Positions 7,125-13,074 of a stretch of DNA of 15,067 nt are shown piece after piece. The DNA lies in the NCBI GenBank assembly GCA_900549015.1, contig URMH01000056.1, positions 1 through 15,067 of the forward strand. The letters are read 5' to 3'. Below the pieces are notes generated by a model, which did not search any database, had not been told where the DNA came from, and was given only the letters and a program-made list of their open reading frames with translations. Numbering within the stretch: position 1 is the first letter of the stretch; every line of letters begins with the position of its first letter. This DNA is from an uncultured Blautia sp. (GTDB lineage Bacteria > Bacillota > Clostridia > Lachnospirales > Lachnospiraceae). A program made the position numbers and the translations under genes.

Positions 7125-7517
7125 TTATTTCATAAATCTGTCTATCGCTTTTTCAAGCTCCTTAATTGCTTCTTTGTCCCCATTTTCCACCGCATCTACA
7201 ATGCAGTGTTCAATGTGATCCTGCAGAATGATTTTGCCTGTATTGTTGATAGCTGATTTCACTGCGGAAAGCTGTATCAGCACCTCGCTGCAGTCTCTCC
7301 CATCTTCCACCATTCTCCGGATTGATTCCATATGTCCGATTGCTCTGGAAAGCCGGTTTAATACAGCTTTTGTATGGGCATGGCTGTGCGTGTGCCCGTG
7401 CGGTCCGTGACTATGTCCCTCGTGACTGTGATTTTCATGATCGTGCTCACCATGACAATGTTCCACAACTGTCCCATCTGCAAGAACATGGACATGTTTT
7501 TCATTTTCCTGACTCAT
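7125..7517 (-). CDS. CsoR/RcnR-family metal-sensing repressor with His-rich N-terminal arm
   Basis: This 130-residue protein has an all-helical CsoR/RcnR (DUF156) core from about residue 49. Cys76, His101 and Cys105 match the C-x24-H-x3-C Cu(I) ligand spacing of CsoR exactly; RcnR sensors have His at the last position. Before the core, residues 8-48 contain 15 histidines and one cysteine, mostly in HxH steps, a likely metal-binding arm. The start at 7517 is preferred over the upstream ATG at 7565. GGAGG sits 6 bases before 7517, while the upstream ATG has no ribosome binding site and lies at the predicted transcription start. The gene leads an operon with mrp. A tandem TCTGCATACT repeat at the start of transcription is a possible operator for autorepression. 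The sensed metal (copper, nickel, zinc or cobalt) is not settled by sequence. Confidence 0.88.
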   Translation of the reverse strand: MSQENEKHVHVLADGTVVEHCHGEHDHENHSHEGHSHGPHGHTHSHAHTKAVLNRLSRAIGHMESIRRMVEDGRDCSEVLIQLSAVKSAINNTGKIILQDHIEHCIVDAVENGDKEAIKELEKAIDRFMK

Positions 7518-7548
7518 TTTGTCCTCCGCCCTGCTTTTAGCAGGCTTC

Positions 7549-7568
7549 TCTGCATACTTCTGCATACT
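7549..7568. repeat. Perfect tandem 10-bp repeat at the csoR transcription start
   Basis: TCTGCATACT occurs twice head-to-tail (7549-7558 and 7559-7568), covering the predicted start of the csoR-mrp transcript. It could be an operator for the CsoR-like protein. Known CsoR operators are usually GC-tract inverted repeats, so this would be atypical. Just downstream, 7530-7545 can form a small CCTGC/GCAGG hairpin in the leader. Confidence 0.6.
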
Positions 7569-7573
7569 TGCTT

Positions 7574-7602
7574 ATTATAGCAAACCTTTATATTTCTGTA
7601 AA
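7574..7602 (-). promoter_or_regulatory. Sigma-A promoter of csoR-mrp
   Basis: On the minus strand, TTTACA (7597-7602), 17 bases, then TATAAT (7574-7579): a 5/6 -35 and a perfect -10. The start of transcription should be near 7567, about 50 bases before the chosen csoR start. The -35 lies inside the last codons of the 75-residue gene upstream. Confidence 0.8.
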
Positions 7603-7815
7603 GGAGCAGCGCTGTTTTATCTGGGAAGTCTGAATATCAAATACAATCGTTCCATCTGCAAGAACAGTTTTTTCAAAAGATACATCGTCCCCCTGAAATT
7701 TGCTGCGAATGTATGCTTCCGGTTCTTCAATTTCCACTTCCTCCACAAATACGTCCCTCATCTGGTTTCGTGGACATTTATTAAAAATTTCCCAAATTAC
7801 TTCGTATTCTTTCAT
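7588..7815 (-). CDS. Conserved-looking small protein of unknown function, 75 residues
   Basis: I do not recognise this family. The open frame continues upstream to 7956, but the start at 7815 (MKEYEVIWEIF) is preferred. AAAGGA lies at usable spacing before it, and a consensus promoter places the transcript start near 7840, so the longer starts would lie in or before the -10. The product is small, acidic and soluble-looking, with no signal peptide or membrane segment. It begins with an amphipathic stretch and has an acidic patch VEEVEIEEPE at about residues 23-32. It ends in a beta-rich part containing VLADGTIV, and has two cysteines. The same VLADGT motif, encoded by an identical 15-base stretch, occurs in the neighbouring CsoR-like protein. 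It sits between csoR-mrp and divergent xpt, apparently monocistronic. Confidence 0.75.
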   Translation of the reverse strand: MKEYEVIWEIFNKCPRNQMRDVFVEEVEIEEPEAYIRSKFQGDDVSFEKTVLADGTIVFDIQTSQIKQRCSFTEI

Positions 7816-7846
7816 ATTTCCAATCCTTTCCTGTGCCTTCTTATCC

Positions 7847-7875
7847 ATTATAATTATTTTGCTGTTTTTTGTCAA
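7847..7875 (-). promoter_or_regulatory. Full-consensus sigma-A promoter of the 75-residue gene
   Basis: On the minus strand, TTGACA (7870-7875), a 17-base spacer, and TATAAT (7847-7852): consensus at all twelve bases with ideal spacing. Transcription should start near 7840. This predicts strong expression of a protein of unknown function and supports its short start codon choice. Confidence 0.85.
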
Positions 7876-7881
7876 AAATAA

Positions 7882-7910
7882 TTGCATAATAACGAATTTT
7901 AGCGTATTAT
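7882..7910 (+). promoter_or_regulatory. Possible promoter of xpt
   Basis: TTGCAT (7882-7887), 17 bases, TATTAT (7905-7910) gives a weak -35 and a 5/6 -10. A perfect TATAAT also occurs at 7914-7919 but has no matching -35. Either choice leaves a leader of under 45 nt before xpt, too short for the guanine riboswitch that controls xpt in Bacillus. Confidence 0.4.
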
Positions 7911-7957
7911 AGATATAATCTAAAAAATTAAATGATAAAAATAAAAGGAGAGACATT

Positions 7958-8530
7958 ATGCAGCTTTTAAAAGACAGAATCCTGAAAGACGGTGTAGTAA
8001 AACCGGGAAATGTTTTAAAAGTGGATAGTTTTCTGAACCATCAGATGGATATTGCTCTCATCAATGAAATTGGCAAAGAATTCAAATCCCGTTTCGCAGA
8101 CTGTCCTATTACTAAAATTCTTACAATAGAAGCTTCCGGAATCGGTATTGCCTGCATTGTAGCGCAGTATTTCAATGTTCCTGTTGTATTTGCAAAAAAA
8201 GCCCAGAGCATCAATCTGGACGGAGAAATGTACACCACAAAGGTGGAATCCTTTACTCATAAAAAGGTTTACGATGTGATCCTTGCAAAGAAATTCCTCG
8301 GTCCTGAGGACCATGTACTTCTTATCGACGATTTTCTTGCAAACGGCTGCGCCCTTCTCGGATTGATCGATATTGTGAAAAAATCCGGTGCAACGCTGGA
8401 AGGCGCGGGAATTGTAATTGAAAAAGGTTTCCAGACCGGCGGAAAACAGATCCGCAACATGGGAATCCGCCTGGAATCTCTTGCGATCATCGATTCCATG
8501 ACAGATACTTCCCTTACATTCCGGGATTAA
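7958..8530 (+). CDS. xpt: Xanthine phosphoribosyltransferase
   Basis: This cytosolic purine-salvage enzyme transfers the phosphoribosyl group of PRPP to xanthine, giving XMP. At 190 residues it is close to Bacillus subtilis Xpt. The PRPP-binding loop of type I phosphoribosyltransferases is clear: VLLIDDFLANGCA at residues 120-132. LTIEASGIGIA (55-65) supplies the upstream nucleotide-binding loop, and the start LLKDRILKDGVVKPGNVLKV is characteristic of the family. AAAAGGAGAG precedes the ATG at good spacing. It is a single-gene unit, divergent from the 75-residue gene and ended by a strong hairpin. The usual partner pbuX is absent. Unlike the Bacillus gene, it has no room for a purine riboswitch, so it must be controlled differently or made constitutively. 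Confidence 0.96.
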   Translation: MQLLKDRILKDGVVKPGNVLKVDSFLNHQMDIALINEIGKEFKSRFADCPITKILTIEASGIGIACIVAQYFNVPVVFAKKAQSINLDGEMYTTKVESFTHKKVYDVILAKKFLGPEDHVLLIDDFLANGCALLGLIDIVKKSGATLEGAGIVIEKGFQTGGKQIRNMGIRLESLAIIDSMTDTSLTFRD

Positions 8531-8553
8531 ATTTTATTTTTATAATGTATGTT

Positions 8554-8583
8554 AAAAAGGAACTCGCAATGAGTTCCTTTTTT
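8554..8583. terminator. Bidirectional intrinsic terminator between xpt and the lipoprotein gene
   Basis: AAAAAGGAACTC (8554-8565) pairs perfectly with GAGTTCCTTTTT (8571-8582) around a 5-base loop. T runs follow in both directions: seven T on the plus strand, five on the minus strand. It begins 24 bases after the xpt stop and ends 11 bases before the lipoprotein stop, so it serves both convergent genes. Confidence 0.92.
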
Positions 8584-8593
8584 ATACGTTTCT

Positions 8594-9943
8594 TTATTTT
8601 GCTTTCTTTAAAAGTGTGGGCTTCTTTGTCGGCTCCGGCATTTCTGTCACTTCCGGCTCTTCTGCCTGTTTGGGCGTCACAGTTGGCTCCGGTGTCTCTG
8701 AAGGAGCCGGAGTGGCAGTCGGTTCCGGCTCTTCTGTCGGCTCCGGCTGTATCTCGTCTTCTTCATAATACCCGTTATCTATGAGTATCTCATAATTATC
8801 TTTATCAATAACTTCACCTTTACAGGTATACGTACCGATAATCTTTCTTCCATTATCGTACTGCTCATAATCTGTTACCTCCGGTTTTTCTCCGCCGAGA
8901 TATGTAAGAACCATTTTGGAGCAATCTTCTGCAAGTGTCCGTCTGTCAAGAAATACAGTAAATCCGATTTCCTCAGATGCCACTTTTTTTATAACCTCCG
9001 CCTGGCTTCCAAGTCCCGTAATATACGGCATCTCTTCACTTCCCGGCAAAATCTCTCTTCCTTCCAGAACGCCCAGAGCTCCGTATGCAAACTCATCGCT
9101 TGCCGTACATAAAATATCAAGTTTTTCTCCATTCTGATAGAAGCCATCAAGAATTTCCCCAAGCTTTGTCTCTGCTGTTCCCGCACTCCAGCGCATAACA
9201 GCCGTATCCTCAAAGGAAGTTTTCTGTGACTGGCTCACAAGCGTTCCGTCATCAAAATAACTCTGGAGAACTTCCATAATTCCATTATAGAGGAAAAGGG
9301 CGTGGCTTTCGTCAGGAGAGCCCATCAGGAACTCAATATTATATGATTCATGATTTTCTCTTGCCTCATCCAGTTCTTTTGCCTTTACAATATTTTCTCC
9401 GATCATCTGTCCGATTTTTCTGAGGTCAAAGGTTACATAGTATTTTACCGCATCTGTATTCATGATCAGCGTATCATAAGCAAAAACAGGAATGGTCTTT
9501 TCTTTTGCCTCGCTTAATACATCTTCCAGTCCGTAAGGATCAGACGGTGCTACAATGAGAGCAGACACTTCCTCTGCCAGAAATTCCTGGATCTGAGATA
9601 CCTGAAGGGAAGTATCTCCCCCCGCATAACAGATTTCCACATCATACCCATCCCCGTTTAATTCTCCTTCGAGAATTTCTGCATCTGCTGTCCACTTTTC
9701 ATCTGTCTCGTCAGATGGCAGAAGAATGCCAACCTTTCCTTTTGGTTCTTCTTCCGGCTCTTCTTTTTCTTCTTCCTCTTCTGTATTTTTGAGTTCTATC
9801 GGTGGTGTCTCACCGGTTCCCTCTTTTTCTGTTGCCTCGCTCTCATTTGCCGCTTCTGTCGCTTCTTTGCTCTTACCGCAGCCAGCAAAAAGAGAAAGAG
9901 ATAAAGCCGCCCCCAATAAAAGCATCGCTGTCCTTTTTTTCAT
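8594..9943 (-). CDS. Sugar-type ABC transporter substrate-binding lipoprotein, standalone
   Basis: This 449-residue exported lipoprotein starts with a signal peptide (MKKRT then a hydrophobic run) and lipobox LFAGC with Cys22. An acidic linker (about 23-68) rich in Glu follows. The binding domain runs from KVGILLPSDETDEKW (about 70) to about 395 and looks like a type I periplasmic binding protein of the sugar (ribose/xylose/ChvE) class, as in LIVAPSDPYGLEDVL, IPVFAYDTLI and ILCTASDEFAYGALG. The last 53 residues are a low-complexity tail rich in Glu, Pro and Thr ending in Lys. It should sit on the outer face of the membrane and bind a sugar or similar ligand. No ABC permease or ATPase adjoins it, so it may serve a distant transporter or act as a sensor. 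AAAGGA precedes the ATG. Confidence 0.88.
   Translation of the reverse strand: MKKRTAMLLLGAALSLSLFAGCGKSKEATEAANESEATEKEGTGETPPIELKNTEEEEEKEEPEEEPKGKVGILLPSDETDEKWTADAEILEGELNGDGYDVEICYAGGDTSLQVSQIQEFLAEEVSALIVAPSDPYGLEDVLSEAKEKTIPVFAYDTLIMNTDAVKYYVTFDLRKIGQMIGENIVKAKELDEARENHESYNIEFLMGSPDESHALFLYNGIMEVLQSYFDDGTLVSQSQKTSFEDTAVMRWSAGTAETKLGEILDGFYQNGEKLDILCTASDEFAYGALGVLEGREILPGSEEMPYITGLGSQAEVIKKVASEEIGFTVFLDRRTLAEDCSKMVLTYLGGEKPEVTDYEQYDNGRKIIGTYTCKGEVIDKDNYEILIDNGYYEEDEIQPEPTEEPEPTATPAPSETPEPTVTPKQAEEPEVTEMPEPTKKPTLLKKAK
8597..8755 (-). repeat. Imperfect repeats encoding the Glu/Pro/Thr-rich C-terminal tail
   Basis: GAGCCGACA- and GAGCCGGA-like units recur on the minus strand and encode variants of EPT, EPEPT and TPEPT over about residues 397-449 of the lipoprotein. 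The tail lies outside the folded binding domain and is probably a disordered spacer of variable length. Confidence 0.7.
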
Positions 9944-9982
9944 AATCCTGTCCTTTCTGATGTTTTAGAACTTTAGATTTTT

Positions 9983-10012
9983 ATTTTATCATATAAAACA
10001 ATAAGGTGTCAA
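9983..10012 (-). promoter_or_regulatory. Probable promoter of the lipoprotein gene
   Basis: On the minus strand, TTGACA (10007-10012), an 18-base spacer and TAAAAT (9983-9988), with TGA before the -10. The -35 lies inside the rubredoxin terminator hairpin, so terminator and promoter are interleaved. The spacer is 1 base longer than ideal. Confidence 0.6.
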
Positions 10013-10037
10013 AAGCGTATCGCTTTCGGCACCTTAT
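10001..10037 (-). terminator. Terminator of the rubredoxin gene
   Basis: ATAAGGTG (10001-10008) pairs with CACCTTAT (10030-10037), and AAAGCG (10012-10017) with CGCTTT (10021-10026). A symmetric 3x3 internal loop separates the two stems and the end loop has 3 bases. On the minus strand the hairpin is followed by TGTTTTA. It starts 11 bases after the rubredoxin stop. Confidence 0.75.
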
Positions 10038-10048
10038 CAACCAGCCGA

Positions 10049-10210
10049 TTATTCTGCCGGTACGAATTCCTCTTTACCAAGTCCGCAGATTGGGCATACC
10101 CAATCTTCCGGAAGATCCTCAAATGCTGTTCCCGGCTCGATTCCGCTGTCCGGATCGCCTACCTCCGGGTCATATTCGTATCCGCATGGTTCACATACAT
10201 ATTTCTGCAT
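10049..10210 (-). CDS. Rubredoxin
   Basis: This 53-residue protein begins MQKYVCEPCGYEYDPEVGD and ends with DWVCPICGLGKEEFVPAE. It has the two CxxCG knuckles of rubredoxin (Cys6, Cys9, Cys39, Cys42) that hold one iron, plus the conserved GYEYDP, the DLPEDW segment and the usual 52-54 residue length. Rubredoxins are small cytosolic one-electron carriers; in anaerobes they commonly feed oxygen or peroxide detoxifying enzymes, but no such partner adjoins this gene. The ATG at 10210 has AAAGGAG upstream. It has its own promoter and a terminator, so it is probably transcribed alone, although gatD upstream has no visible terminator and could read through. It falls under common ORF length cut-offs and is easily missed. 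Confidence 0.95.
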   Translation of the reverse strand: MQKYVCEPCGYEYDPEVGDPDSGIEPGTAFEDLPEDWVCPICGLGKEEFVPAE

Positions 10211-10287
10211 AATGTGTACTCCTTTCATTTATGTCTATTATCTTTAAAATCTTCTGATCACAGAGTTCATTTCCTCTGCTAATGGTA

Positions 10288-10316
10288 ATTATACAATCGA
10301 AGTCCACTATTTGCAA
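10288..10316 (-). promoter_or_regulatory. Sigma-A promoter of rubredoxin
   Basis: On the minus strand, TTGCAA (10311-10316), 17 bases, and a perfect TATAAT (10288-10293). Transcription should start near 10281, leaving a leader of about 70 nt in which I see no convincing structure. The -35 begins 9 bases after the gatD stop. Confidence 0.75.
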
Positions 10317-10324
10317 GTCCTTTT

Positions 10325-11053
10325 TTAATTTTCTTTTTTCACAAATCTGTTATAGATATAATCGTTTGCAGCCCTTTCCTGACTGTCATCAAGAGGAGAA
10401 AGTGTTACGTCCTCTCCATATTTCTTTTTAAGCGCCCGAAGGATCAGCTCATCTGCAAGCTGCGGATTTTTTGGGAGAAGCGGACCATGAAGGTAAGTGC
10501 CGATCACATTTTTATATACAACACCTTCGTATCCTGATTTCCCATCGTTTCCGGAACCGTAAAGCACCTTTCCAAGAGGCTTGTTTTTCCCGATAAACGT
10601 TCTTCCGCCGTGATTTTCAAATCCTACTATCGGCATATCAAAAAGCTCGCTCTGCAGTACAATATTATCAATGAGACGGTCTTCTCCCTGCTCCGTATAC
10701 ATATCTACAAGAGAAAGTCCCTCGATCGTTCCCATATCCGTCTTATAGTAATTGCCGAGAAGCTGATAACCGCCGCAGATTGCGATCACAACGCCGCCCT
10801 GCTCTACATATTCTTTAAAATCCTTTTGAATTTCCTTTAATTTCTCGCACACAAGCATCTGCTCTCTGTCAGAACCGCCTCCCAGAAGTACAATATCCAA
10901 ATTGGAAAAATCAATTTTATCATCCAACTCAAAGGCTATTGTTTCTGCCTCAATTCCTCTCCAGAGACATCTCTTCATAAGGCACTGAATATTCCCTCTG
11001 TCGCCGTAAAGGTTTAAAAGATCCGGGTATAAATGTCCGATTGTAAGTTTCAT
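10325..11053 (-). CDS. gatD: Lipid II isoglutaminyl synthase, glutaminase subunit GatD
   Basis: This 242-residue class I glutamine amidotransferase is of the CobB/CobQ-like type. It supplies ammonia from glutamine to MurT, which amidates the D-glutamate of the peptidoglycan stem peptide to D-isoglutamine on lipid II, on the inner face of the membrane. The nucleophile is Cys93 in AICGGYQLLG and the histidine is His189 in GTYLHGPLLPKNP. The start IGHLYPDLLNLYGDRGN is typical of GatD, and length and residue positions are close to the Staphylococcus aureus protein (Cys94, His189). Its start overlaps the murT stop by 4 bases (ATGA), which implies translational coupling and equal production. No terminator hairpin is visible after the stop. 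Confidence 0.94.
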   Translation of the reverse strand: MKLTIGHLYPDLLNLYGDRGNIQCLMKRCLWRGIEAETIAFELDDKIDFSNLDIVLLGGGSDREQMLVCEKLKEIQKDFKEYVEQGGVVIAICGGYQLLGNYYKTDMGTIEGLSLVDMYTEQGEDRLIDNIVLQSELFDMPIVGFENHGGRTFIGKNKPLGKVLYGSGNDGKSGYEGVVYKNVIGTYLHGPLLPKNPQLADELILRALKKKYGEDVTLSPLDDSQERAANDYIYNRFVKKEN

Positions 11054-12423
11054 TTCTTTTCCCCCTCCAGCTTTTTCAGTATATTTCTTGTACTGAAAAG
11101 CGCAGTATAATTTACAAGCACATAGAGATTTCCTGTTCCCTTTTGCACACAGCTCTTTACAGCGCTCTCCACATCAGGCTCAAGCTCTGAAGGAATATCC
11201 ACGTATTTCAGTCGGAGGCGCATATCCTGACAGCGAATCCCGCTTACTGTAATAGAACGGATACTCTCTTCTTTTAAAAGGTCAAAATCCACATCCCAGA
11301 GCCAGGAAATATCCCTTCCGTCCTGCGCATTATCATTAATAACAATCATAATATCTTTCGGGCTTTTATCCTGCATAACAGCAGAAATATTCTGATTGAA
11401 TCCGGCCGGATTTTTGGCAAGATTCAGCATGACACCTGTTCCCTCTATACGAAACTGCTCCATACGTCCATTTTCCGGATTAAAGCTTTTCAGCATTTCA
11501 TAAAAACTATTTCCGGAAAATCCTGCTGTGCGAAGTGCCGCATATGCTGCAAGGATATTGTACACATTATAAAATCCCTTATAATTAGCCGATAAAAGCT
11601 TATCCTCCACCCGGAAAGAAAGCTGCTCTCCTACCTTTACATCAAAGGCATCATACTGAAGCTCCGGTCTTTGAAATCCACATTTTGGACATTTATAATC
11701 CCCCAGCTGGCTGTAATGATAAAAACTGTACTGCAGTCTTTCTCCGCATTTTTTACAGAAACGTCCCTCTCTGATTTCATTTGCGGCAGACTGCACTACA
11801 GGTCTGCTGATTCCATACGTCACATAAGGATTTCCGCTGTCCATCGCAAGATACGCTGAAAGCGCATCGTCTCCATTTACAATCACCTTCATATCTGGAA
11901 CTTTACGCATCATCTCTTCCAGAATATTCATGGTAATATCAATTTCCCCGTAACGGTCAAGCTGGTCGCGGAAAAGATTTGTCATGACCATATAATCCGG
12001 ACGGATAGCAGGGAATATATATTTTGTAGATGCCTCGTCCACCTCAATGCAGGCATAATCTGCATCCAGCGTTCCATTCCATTTTGCCCCAAGAACAAAA
12101 GCTGCCACAACACCGTTTAGCATATTAGAACCTGTATGATTACAGATTACTTTTTTTCCCTCTTTTTCAAGAGCTGCGCAGAGCATATTATTTGTTGTTG
12201 TTTTTCCGTTTGTTCCACAGACTACATATATTTTTTCTCTTACCTGAGCAGAAAGCTGTTCCAGAATATCAGGACAGATCTTCAAGGCAATTTTTCCAGC
12301 CCAGGTCACACCCTGTCGTCCCATTTTCTTACATATATATCCAGTAAATCTTGCTGCAGTAACAGCAGCCATTCTTCTTATTTTCATTTTCGTATAAATC
12401 CTTTGTTTTCTTCTTAAAATCAT
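11050..12423 (-). CDS. murT: Lipid II isoglutaminyl synthase, Mur ligase-like subunit MurT
   Basis: This 457-residue Mur ligase-family protein activates the D-Glu carboxylate of lipid II with ATP and amidates it using ammonia from GatD. It has the P-loop GTNGKTT (70-76) and the metal-binding EVDEAS region (127-132). A zinc-ribbon insertion of four cysteines (223, 226, 245, 248) typical of MurT follows, then a C-terminal DUF1727-type domain containing NDNAQDGRDISWLWDVDF. AGAAGG precedes the ATG at 12423, but the inferred promoter leaves only about 12 bases of leader there. An in-frame ATG at 12387 (MKIRRMAAV) has AAAGGA upstream and better matches the family N-terminus, so the true protein may be 445 residues. 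D-Glu amidation affects crosslinking, and the pair is essential in S. aureus and pneumococcus. Confidence 0.94.
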   Translation of the reverse strand: MILRRKQRIYTKMKIRRMAAVTAARFTGYICKKMGRQGVTWAGKIALKICPDILEQLSAQVREKIYVVCGTNGKTTTNNMLCAALEKEGKKVICNHTGSNMLNGVVAAFVLGAKWNGTLDADYACIEVDEASTKYIFPAIRPDYMVMTNLFRDQLDRYGEIDITMNILEEMMRKVPDMKVIVNGDDALSAYLAMDSGNPYVTYGISRPVVQSAANEIREGRFCKKCGERLQYSFYHYSQLGDYKCPKCGFQRPELQYDAFDVKVGEQLSFRVEDKLLSANYKGFYNVYNILAAYAALRTAGFSGNSFYEMLKSFNPENGRMEQFRIEGTGVMLNLAKNPAGFNQNISAVMQDKSPKDIMIVINDNAQDGRDISWLWDVDFDLLKEESIRSITVSGIRCQDMRLRLKYVDIPSELEPDVESAVKSCVQKGTGNLYVLVNYTALFSTRNILKKLEGEKK

Positions 12424-12441
12424 TGTTTCCCTTCTTCAACG

Positions 12442-12470
12442 ATTTTACGATACTTTCCTCAAATAATCAA
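12442..12470 (-). promoter_or_regulatory. Probable promoter of murT-gatD
   Basis: On the minus strand, TTGATT (12465-12470), 17 bases, TAAAAT (12442-12447): 4/6 and 5/6 matches. It lies just after the rplQ terminator. The start of transcription near 12436 is very close to the annotated ATG and favours the internal start at 12387. Confidence 0.6.
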
Positions 12471-12474
12471 GGAT

Positions 12475-12512
12475 AAAAAAAGATGCCCGCCATATGACAG
12501 ACATCTTTTTTT
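12475..12512 (-). terminator. Terminator of the ribosomal alpha operon after rplQ
   Basis: On the minus strand GATGTCTGTC-ATAT-GGCGGGCATC (12482-12505) forms a 10-bp stem using three G-U pairs and is followed by seven T. A run of seven A before it extends the stem. On the plus strand the same positions become A-C mismatches, so the hairpin works only in the rplQ direction. It begins 9 bases after the rplQ stop. Confidence 0.88.
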
Positions 12513-12520
12513 GCTGAATA

Positions 12521-13057
12521 TTAAACTAACTCGATTAATACTTCCATTGCAGCATCGCCCTTACGCGGTCCGATTTTGATGATTCTTGTGTAACCACCGT
12601 TACGGTCAACGTATTTTGGAGCGATTTCAGTAAACATTTTGTTTACCATATCTACTTCTTTTGTATTTTTCTTTCTTCCAGCGCCTTTTGCAGGTACTTC
12701 TTTTACCGGATAGAATACTTTCATCATCTGACGACGAGCGTGAAGCCTGGACGGAGCATCTTTTGTGATCTCTTTCTGAACTTCATCGTATACAGTTTTC
12801 TTCTTTCCATCTACAACTTCTTTTACTCTCTTGCCTTCAGCATCTTTGCGGGCAACTTTAGCTGTTACAGTAACTGTCTCGAAGTTGTCTTTCTCACGTA
12901 CAGCCATAGCGATAAGGCCTTCAGCGATTTTACGGATTTCTTTTGCTTTTGCTTCTGTAGTAACAATTTTGCCATTGTATAACAGATTTGTTACCTGGTT
13001 TCTCAGTAATGCTTTTCTCTGAGCAGAAGTTCTGCTTAATTTTCTATATTTTGCCAT
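12521..13057 (-). CDS. rplQ: 50S ribosomal protein L17 (bL17), extended form
   Basis: This is the large-subunit protein L17, last gene of the alpha operon. The N-terminal part MAKYRKLSRTSAQRKALLRN and the C-terminal part GGYTRIIKIGPRKGDAAMEVLIELV are canonical. At 178 residues it is far longer than the usual 115-130. Extra material lies at about residues 58-104 (Lys/Val/Glu-rich, before LHARRQ) and about 118-134 (basic, containing KGAGRKK). I believe such inserts occur in related Lachnospiraceae, but that is from memory. The ATG at 13057 is chosen because GGAGG lies 8 bases upstream and the protein must begin MAKYRKL; the frame stays open for 26 more codons to 13135, which I take as chance. 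Confidence 0.95.
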   Translation of the reverse strand: MAKYRKLSRTSAQRKALLRNQVTNLLYNGKIVTTEAKAKEIRKIAEGLIAMAVREKDNFETVTVTAKVARKDAEGKRVKEVVDGKKKTVYDEVQKEITKDAPSRLHARRQMMKVFYPVKEVPAKGAGRKKNTKEVDMVNKMFTEIAPKYVDRNGGYTRIIKIGPRKGDAAMEVLIELV

Positions 13058-13074
13058 TTTATTTTCCTCCATCT

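Noticed and set aside
7518..7565. Longer CsoR-like start at 7565
   Set aside because: There is no ribosome binding site, the ATG lies at the predicted transcription start, and the extra 16 residues derive partly from the tandem repeat.
7816..7956. Longer start of the 75-residue protein, adding a hydrophobic N-terminus
   Set aside because: The extension runs through the consensus -10 and -35 of its own promoter and the xpt promoter region and has no ribosome binding site, so the apparent membrane segment is an artefact of AT-rich DNA.
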